This document shows positions 8,626 to 17,895 of a stretch of DNA of 64,000 nt, one piece after another. A program made the position numbers and the translations under genes. Every line of letters starts with the position of its first letter. Positions within the stretch are counted from its first letter, which is position 1. Source of the DNA: Bacteroidales bacterium (GTDB lineage: Bacteria > Bacteroidota > Bacteroidia > Bacteroidales > JAADJA01); NCBI GenBank assembly GCA_020052415.1, contig JAGVPB010000021.1, positions 1-64,000 of the forward strand, in the 5' to 3' direction. The notes beneath the pieces are model-generated. The model was not told the origin of the DNA and did not search any database. It saw only the letters and a program-made list of their open reading frames with translations.

Positions 8626-10599
8626 TTGAATGTGAGAGATGTAATTTTATTTGCTTTTATTCTGGTAATTTTTTCATTTACTGAAGCTCTGTGCCAGCGT
8701 GAATTCCAACGTGAAAATATTTGCAGTCAGGCAAAGTCCCGGAGTTTTTTAATAAAGGATTATAAAAATATAATTCAAACTCCCTTGCTTCAATGCTACG
8801 ATGTAAAATTCTATTTTCTAGATTTGAATGTTGAAAACAATACCATTGCTATTTCTGGAAATGTTACGTTTAACGCCTCTGTTGTGACGAATGTATTGGA
8901 TACATTTGCCTTTGAACTAATTGATGAACTCTATATTGACTCGATTAAAGTAAACGGAATCGGTGAAAATTACTTTCGGAATAATGACGAGGTGTTTGTT
9001 CCTCTGGATTTTCCTCTTCCGGTAAATGATAATTTTATTAGTCAGATTTTTTATCATGGAAGCCCTCCAACGGGTGATTTTTTCTCAGGAGTTTCAACGG
9101 AATATGATTCCACCTGGCAGAAAAATGTTACATGGACTTTATCTGAGCCTTTTAATGCACGTGAATGGTGGCCAACAAAACAGATACTGACCGATAAGGC
9201 AGATTCCGTCTGGGTCTTCTTGACAACAAGTTCAGAGAATAAAGCCGGCTCTATCGGCATTTTAAGGAACATTGTGCCTTTAACGGGCAACAAGATCAGA
9301 TACGAATGGAAATCAAAATACCCTATAGACTATTACTTGATTTCTTTTGCTGTAGCAGATTACCAGGATTATTCAATTTATGCTTACCCTTCAAACCTGC
9401 TCAACGACTCCATTCTGATTCAAAATTATATATATGACACACCCGAATGCCTGACATTTAACAAGCAGGGAATGGATGGCACTAAAGAAATGTTGGAACT
9501 TTATTCCACCTTGTTAGGATTATACCCTTTTCATGAAGAAAAATATGGTCATTGTCTGGCTGGATTATCGGGTGGGATGGAACATCAAACCATGACTACC
9601 CTTGGAGGTTTTCATTTCGACCTTGTTGCTCATGAACTTGCTCACATGTGGTTTGGCGATAATGTGACTTGTTCCAATTGGAGCGATATCTGGATCAATG
9701 AAGGTTTTGCAACTTATTGCGATTTTCTGGCACTCGAAATGATCGCCGGTGATCCCTGGCCTGAGATTTGGAAAAATAATGTTCACAGCTTCGTTTTATC
9801 CGAACCTGATGGCAGTGTTTATGTGCCTGAGGAGGATGTAACCTATGACAATGTGGAACGGATTTTCGATAGCAGGCTTACTTATTGGAAAGGTGCATTG
9901 ATAATAAATATGATCAGGTTCGAAATTCAAAATGATGATTTATTTTTCCAGGTTCTGAAAAATTTTCAAATAGAATTTGCCGATAGTACTGCTTCAGCAA
10001 TTGATTTTATTAATCTCCTGAATGAAACCACAGGCAAAAATTTTAATGAATTTTTTCAGCAATGGTACTACGGCGAAGGTTACCCTATATTCTCATTTAG
10101 CTGGAAGCAGCAGGATAGTCAGTTTGTAATTAATTCTGTCCAAACAACCTCGAAACCTGAAAGTATACCTCTTTTTAATACGAAACTTCCCTGTAAACTG
10201 TTTTTTAATGATGGTACCGATAGTACTTTGGTTTTGAACCAGCAAACCAATGCAGATTTTTTTTCCTTTCCGGTTGAAAAAACCATTGATAGTATTCAGA
10301 TTGATCCGGAGAGATGGATTTTGAAAAAAATTGAAAGCATAATTGGTATCCAGGAAACTGATATAGTAAGCAATTTCCTTTTCTTTCCAAACCCTGTTAA
10401 TGACCAACTTTTTATAAGCTCAGCGCAAAATGATATTAAAGAGGTTTCGATTTCTGATTTATATGGAAACAACTTAATAATGATTGAGGTGAAGCAACCT
10501 TCCTGCATGCTCGACTTGTCAGGGTTAAGTCCTGGTGTGTATTTTTTACAAATAAAAACTATGCTTGAATTTGAAACAAAGAAGATTATTAAAATCTAA
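8626..10599 (+). CDS. Secreted M1 family metallopeptidase with T9SS sorting domain (copy 1)
   Basis: A 657-residue zinc peptidase with an N-terminal signal peptide (hydrophobic residues 6-22). The zinc site is HELAHMWFGDN (H336, E337, H340) with E359 in NEGFATY at the expected 18-residue spacing. The substrate-amine motif reads GGMEH at 316-320 where classical M1 aminopeptidases have GAMEN. A YWKGA motif provides the usual Tyr. The last ~80 residues (FFPNPVNDQLFI to the end) are a type A T9SS sorting domain, so the enzyme should be exported and released or surface-attached. The start is TTG at 8626; GTG at 8632 is an alternative. Copy 2 follows 56 bp downstream. Confidence 0.93.
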   Translation: MNVRDVILFAFILVIFSFTEALCQREFQRENICSQAKSRSFLIKDYKNIIQTPLLQCYDVKFYFLDLNVENNTIAISGNVTFNASVVTNVLDTFAFELIDELYIDSIKVNGIGENYFRNNDEVFVPLDFPLPVNDNFISQIFYHGSPPTGDFFSGVSTEYDSTWQKNVTWTLSEPFNAREWWPTKQILTDKADSVWVFLTTSSENKAGSIGILRNIVPLTGNKIRYEWKSKYPIDYYLISFAVADYQDYSIYAYPSNLLNDSILIQNYIYDTPECLTFNKQGMDGTKEMLELYSTLLGLYPFHEEKYGHCLAGLSGGMEHQTMTTLGGFHFDLVAHELAHMWFGDNVTCSNWSDIWINEGFATYCDFLALEMIAGDPWPEIWKNNVHSFVLSEPDGSVYVPEEDVTYDNVERIFDSRLTYWKGALIINMIRFEIQNDDLFFQVLKNFQIEFADSTASAIDFINLLNETTGKNFNEFFQQWYYGEGYPIFSFSWKQQDSQFVINSVQTTSKPESIPLFNTKLPCKLFFNDGTDSTLVLNQQTNADFFSFPVEKTIDSIQIDPERWILKKIESIIGIQETDIVSNFLFFPNPVNDQLFISSAQNDIKEVSISDLYGNNLIMIEVKQPSCMLDLSGLSPGVYFLQIKTMLEFETKKIIKI

Positions 10600-10655
10600 G
10601 AAATACAACAGCATCAGGTTTTAAATCTCTGATTCTACAACTTAAACAGAAAAAA

Positions 10656-12626
10656 ATGAAAAGGCTTATTACTGTATTGATTTTTTGTATTATTACTTTA
10701 TTTACTTACACTCAAACACAGGATACATTTAATGTACCTGAATGCAGCCATGCAAAATTCTTCTCATATTTTTTGAAAAATTCCAAAGACATTATTCAGA
10801 CCCCTTTGCTCAATGATTATGATGTGAAGTTTTACTTTCTTGATTTGAATGTTGAAAACAATACGATTTATATTTCGGGTAAAGTAACTTTTTATGCTGA
10901 AGTAGTAGCCGCCACTATGGACACATTTGCCTTTGAATTACTGGATGAAATGACCATAGACCAGGTTGAGGTAAATGCATTGAATGAGCCATTTTCACAA
11001 GTAAGTGATGAAGTCTTTGTGCCACTTTCAAATGCATTCGTATCTGGTGAAATAATTACCTGTAAAATTACTTATCATGGCACACCTCCCACCGGTGGAT
11101 TTTTTTCCGGAGTTTCAACCGGAACAGGTTGGGATAAAAATGTGACCTGGACGCTTGCAGAACCTTTTGCAGCCCGCGACTGGTGGCCAACCAAACAGGT
11201 GTTGCAGGACAAAGCTGACTCTGTTTGGATTTTTCTAACTACCAGCGATGAAAATATGGCGGGTTCAAATGGAGTACTGACCAATGTAACACCCATGCCT
11301 GACAATAAACTCCGCTATGAGTGGAAATCAAACTATCCGATTGACTATTACCTGATCTCGTTTGCAGTTTCGGAGTACCAGGATTACCAAATATATGCAC
11401 ATCCGGCTGAAATGGGTAACGATTCACTGCTGATTCAGAATTTTATTTATGATTCCCCCGGATGCCTCGAAAATTATCAGGACGGGATTGATCAAACTGC
11501 AGAGTTCATTGAGTTGTATTCTGATCTTTTTAGTTTGTACCCGTTTCACGAAGAGAAATATGGACATTGTCTTACACCGCTTGGAGGTGGTATGGAACAT
11601 CAAACTATGACAACACTTGGCGGTTTCAGTTTCGGATTGGTGGCCCATGAACTTGGACACATGTGGTTTGGCGACAATGTTACCTGTGCTACATGGAGCG
11701 ATATTTGGGTAAATGAAGGCTTTGCAACCTATACCGATTATCTGGCAAATGAATTTATTTTAGGACAAGCGGCTGCAGACGCAAAGATGAACTCCATCCA
11801 TAATTCGGTAATGTCGCAGCCCGGAGGAAGCGTTTATGTTCCGCCTGCTGAAGTTACCTACGATAATATTTGGAGGATATTTGACGGCAGGTTATCCTAC
11901 AACAAAGGCGCTGCTATTCTGCACATGATCCGGTTTGAATTACAAAATGACGAGATGTTTTTCCAGGTTCTGAAAAATTACCAGGAACAATTTGCCGACA
12001 GCACAGCTACCGGCCTTGATTTTATGAATGTTTTGAACGGAACCTCTGGCCAGGATTTTACACAATTTTTCAATCAATGGTACTTTGGTGAAGGATACCC
12101 GACTTACAGTATAGTTTGGTCGCAAAATCAGACAGGAACCTACATGGAAGTCTCACAGTCAGTTTCTGAACCATCCATTACACCGTTATTTGAAATGTTG
12201 ATGGCGTACAAATTTTCTTTCAACGACGGAACAGATACAACTGTATGTTTAAATCAAACCGCAAACTTGAATAGTTTTGCTTTGCCCGTTACCAAAGAAA
12301 TTACATCCTTACAGGTTGATCCTGATAACTGGGTATTGAACCATGTTGGAAGCATCACCGTGGGACTAGATACAGACGAAAGCATTAATTCATTTACTTT
12401 TTTACCGAATCCGGCGAACAATAAATTGAACCTGTCTTTTTCCTCAAATAATCAGTTGACTCGCAGTATTAAGATACTTGATCTCAACGGGAAAGTGAGA
12501 ATATTTCATACCTCTGACCTAAACCGGTTTGCTTTGGATATTTCCGGATTATCAGCAGGTTCTTACATTCTTCAGATAGAAGAAGCCAATGCCACCTTTT
12601 CCAAAAAGTTTATTAAACAGGATTAA
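10656..12626 (+). CDS. Secreted M1 family metallopeptidase with T9SS sorting domain (copy 2)
   Basis: A 656-residue paralogue of the preceding gene, similar along the whole length, including the NDYDVKFYFLDLNVENNTI segment near the N-terminus. The zinc ligands are H331, H335 and E354 (HELGHMWFGDN plus NEGFATY), again with GGMEH in place of GAMEN. Signal peptide residues 1-20; the C-terminal sorting domain begins at FLPNPANNKLNLSF. The short gap and shared architecture indicate a tandem duplication, probably co-transcribed. A terminator follows at 12645-12685. Confidence 0.94.
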   Translation: MKRLITVLIFCIITLFTYTQTQDTFNVPECSHAKFFSYFLKNSKDIIQTPLLNDYDVKFYFLDLNVENNTIYISGKVTFYAEVVAATMDTFAFELLDEMTIDQVEVNALNEPFSQVSDEVFVPLSNAFVSGEIITCKITYHGTPPTGGFFSGVSTGTGWDKNVTWTLAEPFAARDWWPTKQVLQDKADSVWIFLTTSDENMAGSNGVLTNVTPMPDNKLRYEWKSNYPIDYYLISFAVSEYQDYQIYAHPAEMGNDSLLIQNFIYDSPGCLENYQDGIDQTAEFIELYSDLFSLYPFHEEKYGHCLTPLGGGMEHQTMTTLGGFSFGLVAHELGHMWFGDNVTCATWSDIWVNEGFATYTDYLANEFILGQAAADAKMNSIHNSVMSQPGGSVYVPPAEVTYDNIWRIFDGRLSYNKGAAILHMIRFELQNDEMFFQVLKNYQEQFADSTATGLDFMNVLNGTSGQDFTQFFNQWYFGEGYPTYSIVWSQNQTGTYMEVSQSVSEPSITPLFEMLMAYKFSFNDGTDTTVCLNQTANLNSFALPVTKEITSLQVDPDNWVLNHVGSITVGLDTDESINSFTFLPNPANNKLNLSFSSNNQLTRSIKILDLNGKVRIFHTSDLNRFALDISGLSAGSYILQIEEANATFSKKFIKQD

Positions 12627-12644
12627 CGGTTTTTTGGCATAACG

Positions 12645-12685
12645 AAGTGGTACCGGGTACAGAAATTCCGATACCACTTTTTTTT
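12645..12685 (+). terminator. Rho-independent terminator of the M1 peptidase pair
   Basis: Arms AAGTGGTA (12645-12652) and TACCACTT (12672-12679) are followed by a T-tract to 12685. The T-tract runs directly into the gltX -7 element. Confidence 0.75.
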
Positions 12686-12692
12686 ATCTTTG
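12685..12692 (+). promoter_or_regulatory. gltX -7 promoter element
   Basis: TATCTTTG matches the Bacteroidota -7 consensus TAnnTTTG and ends 18 bp before the gltX ATG. No convincing -33 TTG lies upstream, where the terminator hairpin occupies the position. Confidence 0.5.
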
Positions 12693-12710
12693 CGGTTCAT
12701 ATTGAATACC

Positions 12711-14246
12711 ATGTTGAGTAAAGAAATCCGGGTTCGGTTTGCTCCTTCTCCAACAGGACCATTGCACATTGGCGGTGTAAGGACGGCCTTGTATAACTAT
12801 TTGTTTGCCCGAAAATATGGTGGAAAAATGATCCTGCGAATTGAGGATACGGATCAAAACCGTTTTGTGAAGGGCGCTGAAGAATATATATTCGAATCAT
12901 TATCCTGGTGTGGAATTCAGTTTGATGAAGGTGTAAATGAAGGTGGCCCGTTTGCTCCATACCGTCAGTCGGATCGCAAATCCATCTATCACCGGTATGC
13001 CATGCAATTAATAGAATCCGGTAACTCATACTATGCTTTTGATACGCCGGATGAGCTCGATGCAATGCGAAAAAAACTTGAATCGGAAAAAGCACTAAAT
13101 ACAAGTTATAGCTCCGTTTCAAGGTTGACGATGCGGAATTCTCTTACATTGAGCAAACAGGAAGTTGATGCAAAATTGAACTCAGGAGCGAATTATGTGA
13201 TCCGTTTTAAGACTCCGGAAAATGAAGATATACAATTTACCGATATCATTAGAGGGGAGATTACAGTAAGATCTTCTGCTTTGGATGATAAAGTGCTATT
13301 TAAATCGGACGGGATGCCAACCTACCACCTTGCCAATGTTGTGGATGACTATTTTATGAAAATCAGTCATGTGATCAGGGGTGAGGAATGGCTACCCTCA
13401 CTTGCATTGCATGTTTTGTTATACAGGGCATTTGGATGGGGTGATGAGATGCCGAAGTTTGCTCACCTGCCGTTAATATTAAAGCCGGATGGCAAGGGTA
13501 AACTAAGTAAGCGGGACGGCGATCGCCTTGGTTTTCCGGTATTTCCAATTGAATGGATCAGTCCGGAAAACAGTGAAGTATCTTCCGGTTTTCGTGAATC
13601 GGGTTATTTCCCGGAAGCATTTGTAAACATTCTTGCATTTTTGGGCTGGAATCCGGGAACAGAACAGGAAATGTTTTCAATGGATGGACTGATCGCATCA
13701 TTTTCGCTGGAAAGGGTTGGAAAATCCGGAGCCCGCTTCGATCCGGATAAAGCCAAATGGTATAATCACCAATACCTGATTCAGAAAGATGATTCTGACC
13801 TGCTTGAAGATTTTAGATCAATATTGTCGGGAAAGGGAATTCAGGAGACTGACGACCGGATTGCAAAGATTATCGGACTGGTCAAAGAAAGATCCAATTT
13901 CGTAAAAGATTTCTGGGAACAATCTTACTTCTTTTTTGAACGCCCCGGTTCTTATGATTCGCAGATGATAAAAAAGATCTGGAAAGAGAATACTTCCGAA
14001 ATAATGAATTCATTCGAAAAAAGATTAAGAAACCAGGATGACTTTGATGTTGTACACCTGGATGCCATGATAAAGGAATTTACAGAAGAGCAACAAATCG
14101 TAATGGGACAGGTGATGACACCGATGCGATTGGCGCTGGTCGGTGCAGCAATGGGTCCCGGAGTAACCACAATCATGGAACTGATCGGAAAAGATGAAGT
14201 ATTGAAAAGGATCAACAGAATGCTTGAATTTATCAAAACAAATTAA
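12711..14246 (+). CDS. gltX: Glutamate--tRNA ligase
   Basis: Class I aminoacyl-tRNA synthetase charging tRNA-Glu, 511 residues from ATG at 12711. An upstream in-frame start at 12690 overlaps the -7 promoter element and is unlikely. The ATP-binding motifs are PSPTGPLHIGG (HIGH equivalent at 19-22) and KLSKR at 264-268 (KMSKS equivalent). The length is family-typical. The stop codon overlaps the folB start by one base, so the two are translationally coupled. Confidence 0.98.
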   Translation: MLSKEIRVRFAPSPTGPLHIGGVRTALYNYLFARKYGGKMILRIEDTDQNRFVKGAEEYIFESLSWCGIQFDEGVNEGGPFAPYRQSDRKSIYHRYAMQLIESGNSYYAFDTPDELDAMRKKLESEKALNTSYSSVSRLTMRNSLTLSKQEVDAKLNSGANYVIRFKTPENEDIQFTDIIRGEITVRSSALDDKVLFKSDGMPTYHLANVVDDYFMKISHVIRGEEWLPSLALHVLLYRAFGWGDEMPKFAHLPLILKPDGKGKLSKRDGDRLGFPVFPIEWISPENSEVSSGFRESGYFPEAFVNILAFLGWNPGTEQEMFSMDGLIASFSLERVGKSGARFDPDKAKWYNHQYLIQKDDSDLLEDFRSILSGKGIQETDDRIAKIIGLVKERSNFVKDFWEQSYFFFERPGSYDSQMIKKIWKENTSEIMNSFEKRLRNQDDFDVVHLDAMIKEFTEEQQIVMGQVMTPMRLALVGAAMGPGVTTIMELIGKDEVLKRINRMLEFIKTN

Positions 14247-14617
14247 TGGCGACAATTGCTCTTAACGGAATGGAATTTCATGCTTACCATGGGTGCTTTA
14301 AAGAAGAGCAAATCATTGGAAATAATTTTATAGTTGATCTTTATCTTGTAACTGACACTTCAAAAGCTGAGGTTTCTGATGAGCTTCGTGATACTGTTGA
14401 TTACTCAAGGATTTACAACCTTGTAAAAAAAGAAATGGGAATCACATCCAAATTACTCGAACATGTTGCAAGGCGGATTCTAAACGTTATTTTAAAAGCT
14501 TACCCGCAAGCTACCTTTGCCGAACTCAGAGTTGCGAAAATGAATCCTCCCGTTGGAGGCAAGGTGGAAAGGGTTGTTGTAACTATAAATTCGGATAAAA
14601 ATGGCAAAGCAGAATAA
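14246..14617 (+). CDS. folB: Dihydroneopterin aldolase
   Basis: A 123-residue folate-biosynthesis enzyme converting dihydroneopterin to 6-hydroxymethyl-dihydropterin and glycolaldehyde. The N-terminal IALNGMEFHAYHGCFKEEQ block contains the FHAYHGC/E active-site region, with the DTVDYSRIYNLVK and NPPVGGKVERVVV segments typical of FolB. It starts on the last base of the gltX stop. No other folate gene is nearby. Confidence 0.95.
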   Translation: MATIALNGMEFHAYHGCFKEEQIIGNNFIVDLYLVTDTSKAEVSDELRDTVDYSRIYNLVKKEMGITSKLLEHVARRILNVILKAYPQATFAELRVAKMNPPVGGKVERVVVTINSDKNGKAE

Positions 14618-14792
14618 AATTATTATGGAGAAGGAGATTTGCCCACGATGCGGCAGAGAATTTCGCTGCAGCAAATCATCCAAATGCTGGTGTTATGAAA
14701 TGGATGTTCCTGTTGAAACACTGGAATCCCTGCAGCAGGATTTTGAAAGTTGCATTTGTCCGGATTGTTTGAAAGAGTTTGCACGACAATAG
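14601..14792 (+). CDS. Small cysteine-rich CWC family protein
   Basis: A 63-residue putative zinc-binding protein with CPRCGREFRC near the N-terminus, CWCYEMDVP in the middle and CICPDCLKEF at the end, the pattern of the Cys_rich_CWC family. Function is unknown. It overlaps the end of folB by 17 bp if the first ATG is used; an internal ATG at 14625 would start 7 bp after folB and still keep all cysteines. Probably the last gene of the gltX operon. Confidence 0.8.
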   Translation: MAKQNKIIMEKEICPRCGREFRCSKSSKCWCYEMDVPVETLESLQQDFESCICPDCLKEFARQ

Positions 14793-14824
14793 AATATCGA
14801 ATTAAAATCAGATATCATATTACA

Positions 14825-16933
14825 TTAACTGATCAGGCTCCAGTTTGGCTTATTTTTATTAAGGAAATGGAGCTGTTTTAAAACTGGCAGATTTTTGGCC
14901 AGTTCGAGGTGAGGATCTTCGCTGAGCAAGCCGGAAGCAATATCCCTGGATACTTTCAGTATTTTTTCATCTTTAATAATATCGGCAATCTTCAGATCGA
15001 GTATTCCGCTTTGCTGTGTTCCCTGCAGATCACCTGGACCGCGAAGCTTAAGATCCACTTCGGCAATTTCAAAACCGTCTGTGGTTCTTACCATGGTTTG
15101 TAACCTTTGCCTTGCTTCTCCGGTAAGTTTATATCCTGTCATCAGAATGCAATATGATTGGTCGGCGCCCCTGCCCACCCTGCCGCGTAACTGATGCAAC
15201 TGCGATAATCCAAACCGCTCCGCATTCTCGATCACCATTACCGATGCATTGGGAATATCCACTCCAACTTCAATAACCGTTGTTGCCACCATGATTTGGG
15301 TTTCTCCTTTTATGAACCTTTGCATTTCAAAATCCTTATCCTTTACATGCAGTTGGCCATGTACCATACTCACAGCATAATCCGGTAGCGGGAATTCGCG
15401 GGTAATTCCTTCGAAACCATCCATAAGAAATTTCAGGTCAAGTTTTTCAGATTCATTGATGAGCGGATAAACAAAATATACCTGTCTGCCGGTGGCGATT
15501 TGTTTCTTTAGGAAACCAAATACCTTTAGCCTGTCTTTGTCAAAATAATGGACCGTTTTAATGGTTTTTCTGCCGGGCGGCAACTCATCAATCACTGAAA
15601 TATCAAGGTCGCCGTACAATGTCATTGCAAGCGTTCTCGGAATAGGAGTTGCAGTCATCACAAGCACATGAGGCGGAATGACATTCTTTTTCCAGAGTTT
15701 GGCCCTTTGCTCTACTCCAAATCGGTGTTGTTCATCAATAACCACCAGCCCAAGGTTACCGAACCGGACATTTTCCTCGATTAGTGCATGCGTTCCAATA
15801 AGAATATGAAGTTCCCCGCTTTGCAACAATTTGTGAAGTTCTCTTCTTTGCTTGGCTTTGGTCGAACCGGTGAGTAAATCCACCTGAACTCCCAAACCTT
15901 CAACCATCCTTGAAATAGTGTTGAAATGCTGGCTGGCAAGAATTTCGGTAGGTGCCATCAGGCAAGCCTGAAAGCCGTTATCCAACGCAATGAGCATTGA
16001 CATCAGAGCAACTAAGGTTTTACCACTGCCCACATCCCCTTGCAACAGGCGGTTCATTTGCTTACCGGAGCCGATATCTGCCCTGATTTCACGGATCACT
16101 TTTTTTTGTGCATTGGTTAATTCAAAAGGAAGATTGTTCTTATAAAAATTATTCAGGAACGATCCAACAATGGAAAATTTATGTCCTTTTATTTTTTCGG
16201 TGCGAAGCAGCTTTAGCTTTAATAGCCTTATCTGGATAAAAAATAACTCCTCAAACTTCAACCGGATTCTTGCTTTATCCAATATATCCTCATCAGGTGG
16301 AAAATGAACGGAGATCATAGCTTCTTCCCTTGGAATAAATCTCATGCGGTCGAGTATAGGTACTGAAAGTGTTTCCGGGATAAATCCCTTTGCCTGGACT
16401 AAGAGATTTCGCATGATTTTGCTTAACCCTTTACTATCCAAACCTTTTGCCTTGAGCTTTTCGGTGGAAGGGTAAAAAGGCTGGAGTTGTTCTCCGAGAT
16501 CAATATTCTCAGAAGAAACAGCCTCAATCTCGGGATGAGGAAAATTGTATTTATTATTGAAAATTGCCGGTTTACCGAAAACAATATATTCATCATTAAG
16601 TATGATCTTGTCAATAATCCATTTTATTCCTTTGAACCAAACCAGTTCAGTTTCTCCCGTATCGTCCTGAAGGATTGCAATAAGACGCTCAGACCTGGGT
16701 TTACCGATCTTCTGAAAATGAATTATTTTTCCTTTGAGCTGGACATACAATGCATCGCTGTTGATCTCGCTGATTTTATAGAATTTACTTCTGTCAACAT
16801 ATCTGAAAGGAAAATGATGTAACAGGTTGTTGAAGGTAAATATACCCAGTTCCTTTTTGAGGACAGCGGCTCTTGCGGGTCCGACGCCCTTTAGGTATTC
16901 AATTGAAGTTTCAAGAATATCAACAGGTTTCAT
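14825..16933 (-). CDS. recG: ATP-dependent DNA helicase RecG
   Basis: A 702-residue superfamily 2 helicase that remodels stalled forks and branched recombination intermediates. An N-terminal wedge/OB domain (about residues 60-150) is followed by the helicase core: Walker A GDVGSGKT, DEQH box in VVIDEQHRFG, motif III MTATPIPRTLAMT, and motif VI QLRGRVGRG. The VATTVIEVGVDIPNA segment is a RecG hallmark. Length is typical. It ends convergently with the CWC gene (32-bp gap) and lies downstream of the gldN terminator. Confidence 0.98.
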   Translation of the reverse strand: MKPVDILETSIEYLKGVGPARAAVLKKELGIFTFNNLLHHFPFRYVDRSKFYKISEINSDALYVQLKGKIIHFQKIGKPRSERLIAILQDDTGETELVWFKGIKWIIDKIILNDEYIVFGKPAIFNNKYNFPHPEIEAVSSENIDLGEQLQPFYPSTEKLKAKGLDSKGLSKIMRNLLVQAKGFIPETLSVPILDRMRFIPREEAMISVHFPPDEDILDKARIRLKFEELFFIQIRLLKLKLLRTEKIKGHKFSIVGSFLNNFYKNNLPFELTNAQKKVIREIRADIGSGKQMNRLLQGDVGSGKTLVALMSMLIALDNGFQACLMAPTEILASQHFNTISRMVEGLGVQVDLLTGSTKAKQRRELHKLLQSGELHILIGTHALIEENVRFGNLGLVVIDEQHRFGVEQRAKLWKKNVIPPHVLVMTATPIPRTLAMTLYGDLDISVIDELPPGRKTIKTVHYFDKDRLKVFGFLKKQIATGRQVYFVYPLINESEKLDLKFLMDGFEGITREFPLPDYAVSMVHGQLHVKDKDFEMQRFIKGETQIMVATTVIEVGVDIPNASVMVIENAERFGLSQLHQLRGRVGRGADQSYCILMTGYKLTGEARQRLQTMVRTTDGFEIAEVDLKLRGPGDLQGTQQSGILDLKIADIIKDEKILKVSRDIASGLLSEDPHLELAKNLPVLKQLHFLNKNKPNWSLIS

Positions 16934-16981
16934 CCCATGAATTGAATTTCACAAAATTATTGAATTAAGCGGGATGAAGGC

Positions 16982-17011
16982 AAAAAAAAACTCCCCCGAA
17001 GCGGAGGAGTT
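16982..17011 (-). terminator. Terminator of the T9SS operon after gldN
   Basis: Stem AACTCC(C)CCG / CGGAGGAGTT (16989-17011) with a run of nine T on the minus strand (complement of 16982-16990), located just after the gldN stop. It separates the T9SS operon from recG. Confidence 0.85.
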
Positions 17012-17029
17012 GATTTATTGCATTACAGC

Positions 17030-17884
17030 TTAAAATTCCCACAGATCATGCTCATATTCAAAAAGCTCATTTTTAATCCTTTCGGCCTCGAGAAGTGCAT
17101 CCATCTGAGAAGCATAATCAGTTATTTTTCTGTCGTAAACATTTTCTTCCTTGTAAACGTAACTGCCAAAAATTCTTTTCCAGAAAATCTCATCATAGGT
17201 TCTTTTTTCAGCGCCGTTCTTACTATTGAATACGATTGATTTTGCAAGGATAGGACGGGCTTCGGGGAAATAGATCCAAAACATTTCCTGGAGACCGAAA
17301 AAATTACCATCGTCATCATAAAGGTTGATTACCGGGCATATTCCGAGTATCCGCACATCCATTTGTGAGCGTTGTTTATCGAAGAACCAGTCTTCTTTAA
17401 TTTCAATCCTTTGAACATCTGATGATCTGAAATCTTCTTTCACTACATCATATCTCAGTATATGCTGCGGATTTTCAGGGTCATAAATAGCAACAGTATC
17501 AGTTTTATTATACTTTTTTTCAATTTCCTGGTAAGTTACCGGAACTAAAAAATGATCATCTTTTGAAGGGTCATAGGCAGTTATTGTTCCTTCTCTGATG
17601 GCATCCATAACGACTGTCATGAAATTCTTCCATTCTTTCTGAGGTACTTCAGGATAATAGAAGGGATGATTGATTTTCTGACGCAGGTCCATTATCCTCC
17701 ATATCCTTTTTTCCCAAACTACATCAGCTTCTCTTACCGGTGCGTACGGTATGGGTAACTTCTCCTGTAAATGGATCTGATCAAATACTTTATCGCGGGG
17801 ACTATCCAAAATTTGTGCAACCGGGGTGGAGTTAATTCCGAAAAAAAGGCTGACAAATAGTATTACGCTTATTGTTGTTTTCAT
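17030..17884 (-). CDS. gldN: Type IX secretion / gliding protein GldN (PorN)
   Basis: A 284-residue periplasmic protein with an N-terminal signal peptide (residues 1-20). The family blocks are present: READVVWEKRIWRIMDLRQK, NHPFYYPEVP, IKEDWFFDKQRSQMDVRILGI and FWIYFPEARPIL. GldN/PorN forms the periplasmic ring with GldK/PorK. It follows gldM by 11 bp and is the last gene of the operon. Confidence 0.97.
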   Translation of the reverse strand: MKTTISVILFVSLFFGINSTPVAQILDSPRDKVFDQIHLQEKLPIPYAPVREADVVWEKRIWRIMDLRQKINHPFYYPEVPQKEWKNFMTVVMDAIREGTITAYDPSKDDHFLVPVTYQEIEKKYNKTDTVAIYDPENPQHILRYDVVKEDFRSSDVQRIEIKEDWFFDKQRSQMDVRILGICPVINLYDDDGNFFGLQEMFWIYFPEARPILAKSIVFNSKNGAEKRTYDEIFWKRIFGSYVYKEENVYDRKITDYASQMDALLEAERIKNELFEYEHDLWEF

Positions 17885-17895
17885 AACTAATCCGG

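Noticed and set aside
12690-12710. Upstream start of GltX
   Set aside because: It would begin inside the -7 promoter element, and family proteins start at the MLSKEIRVRFAPSPTG segment.
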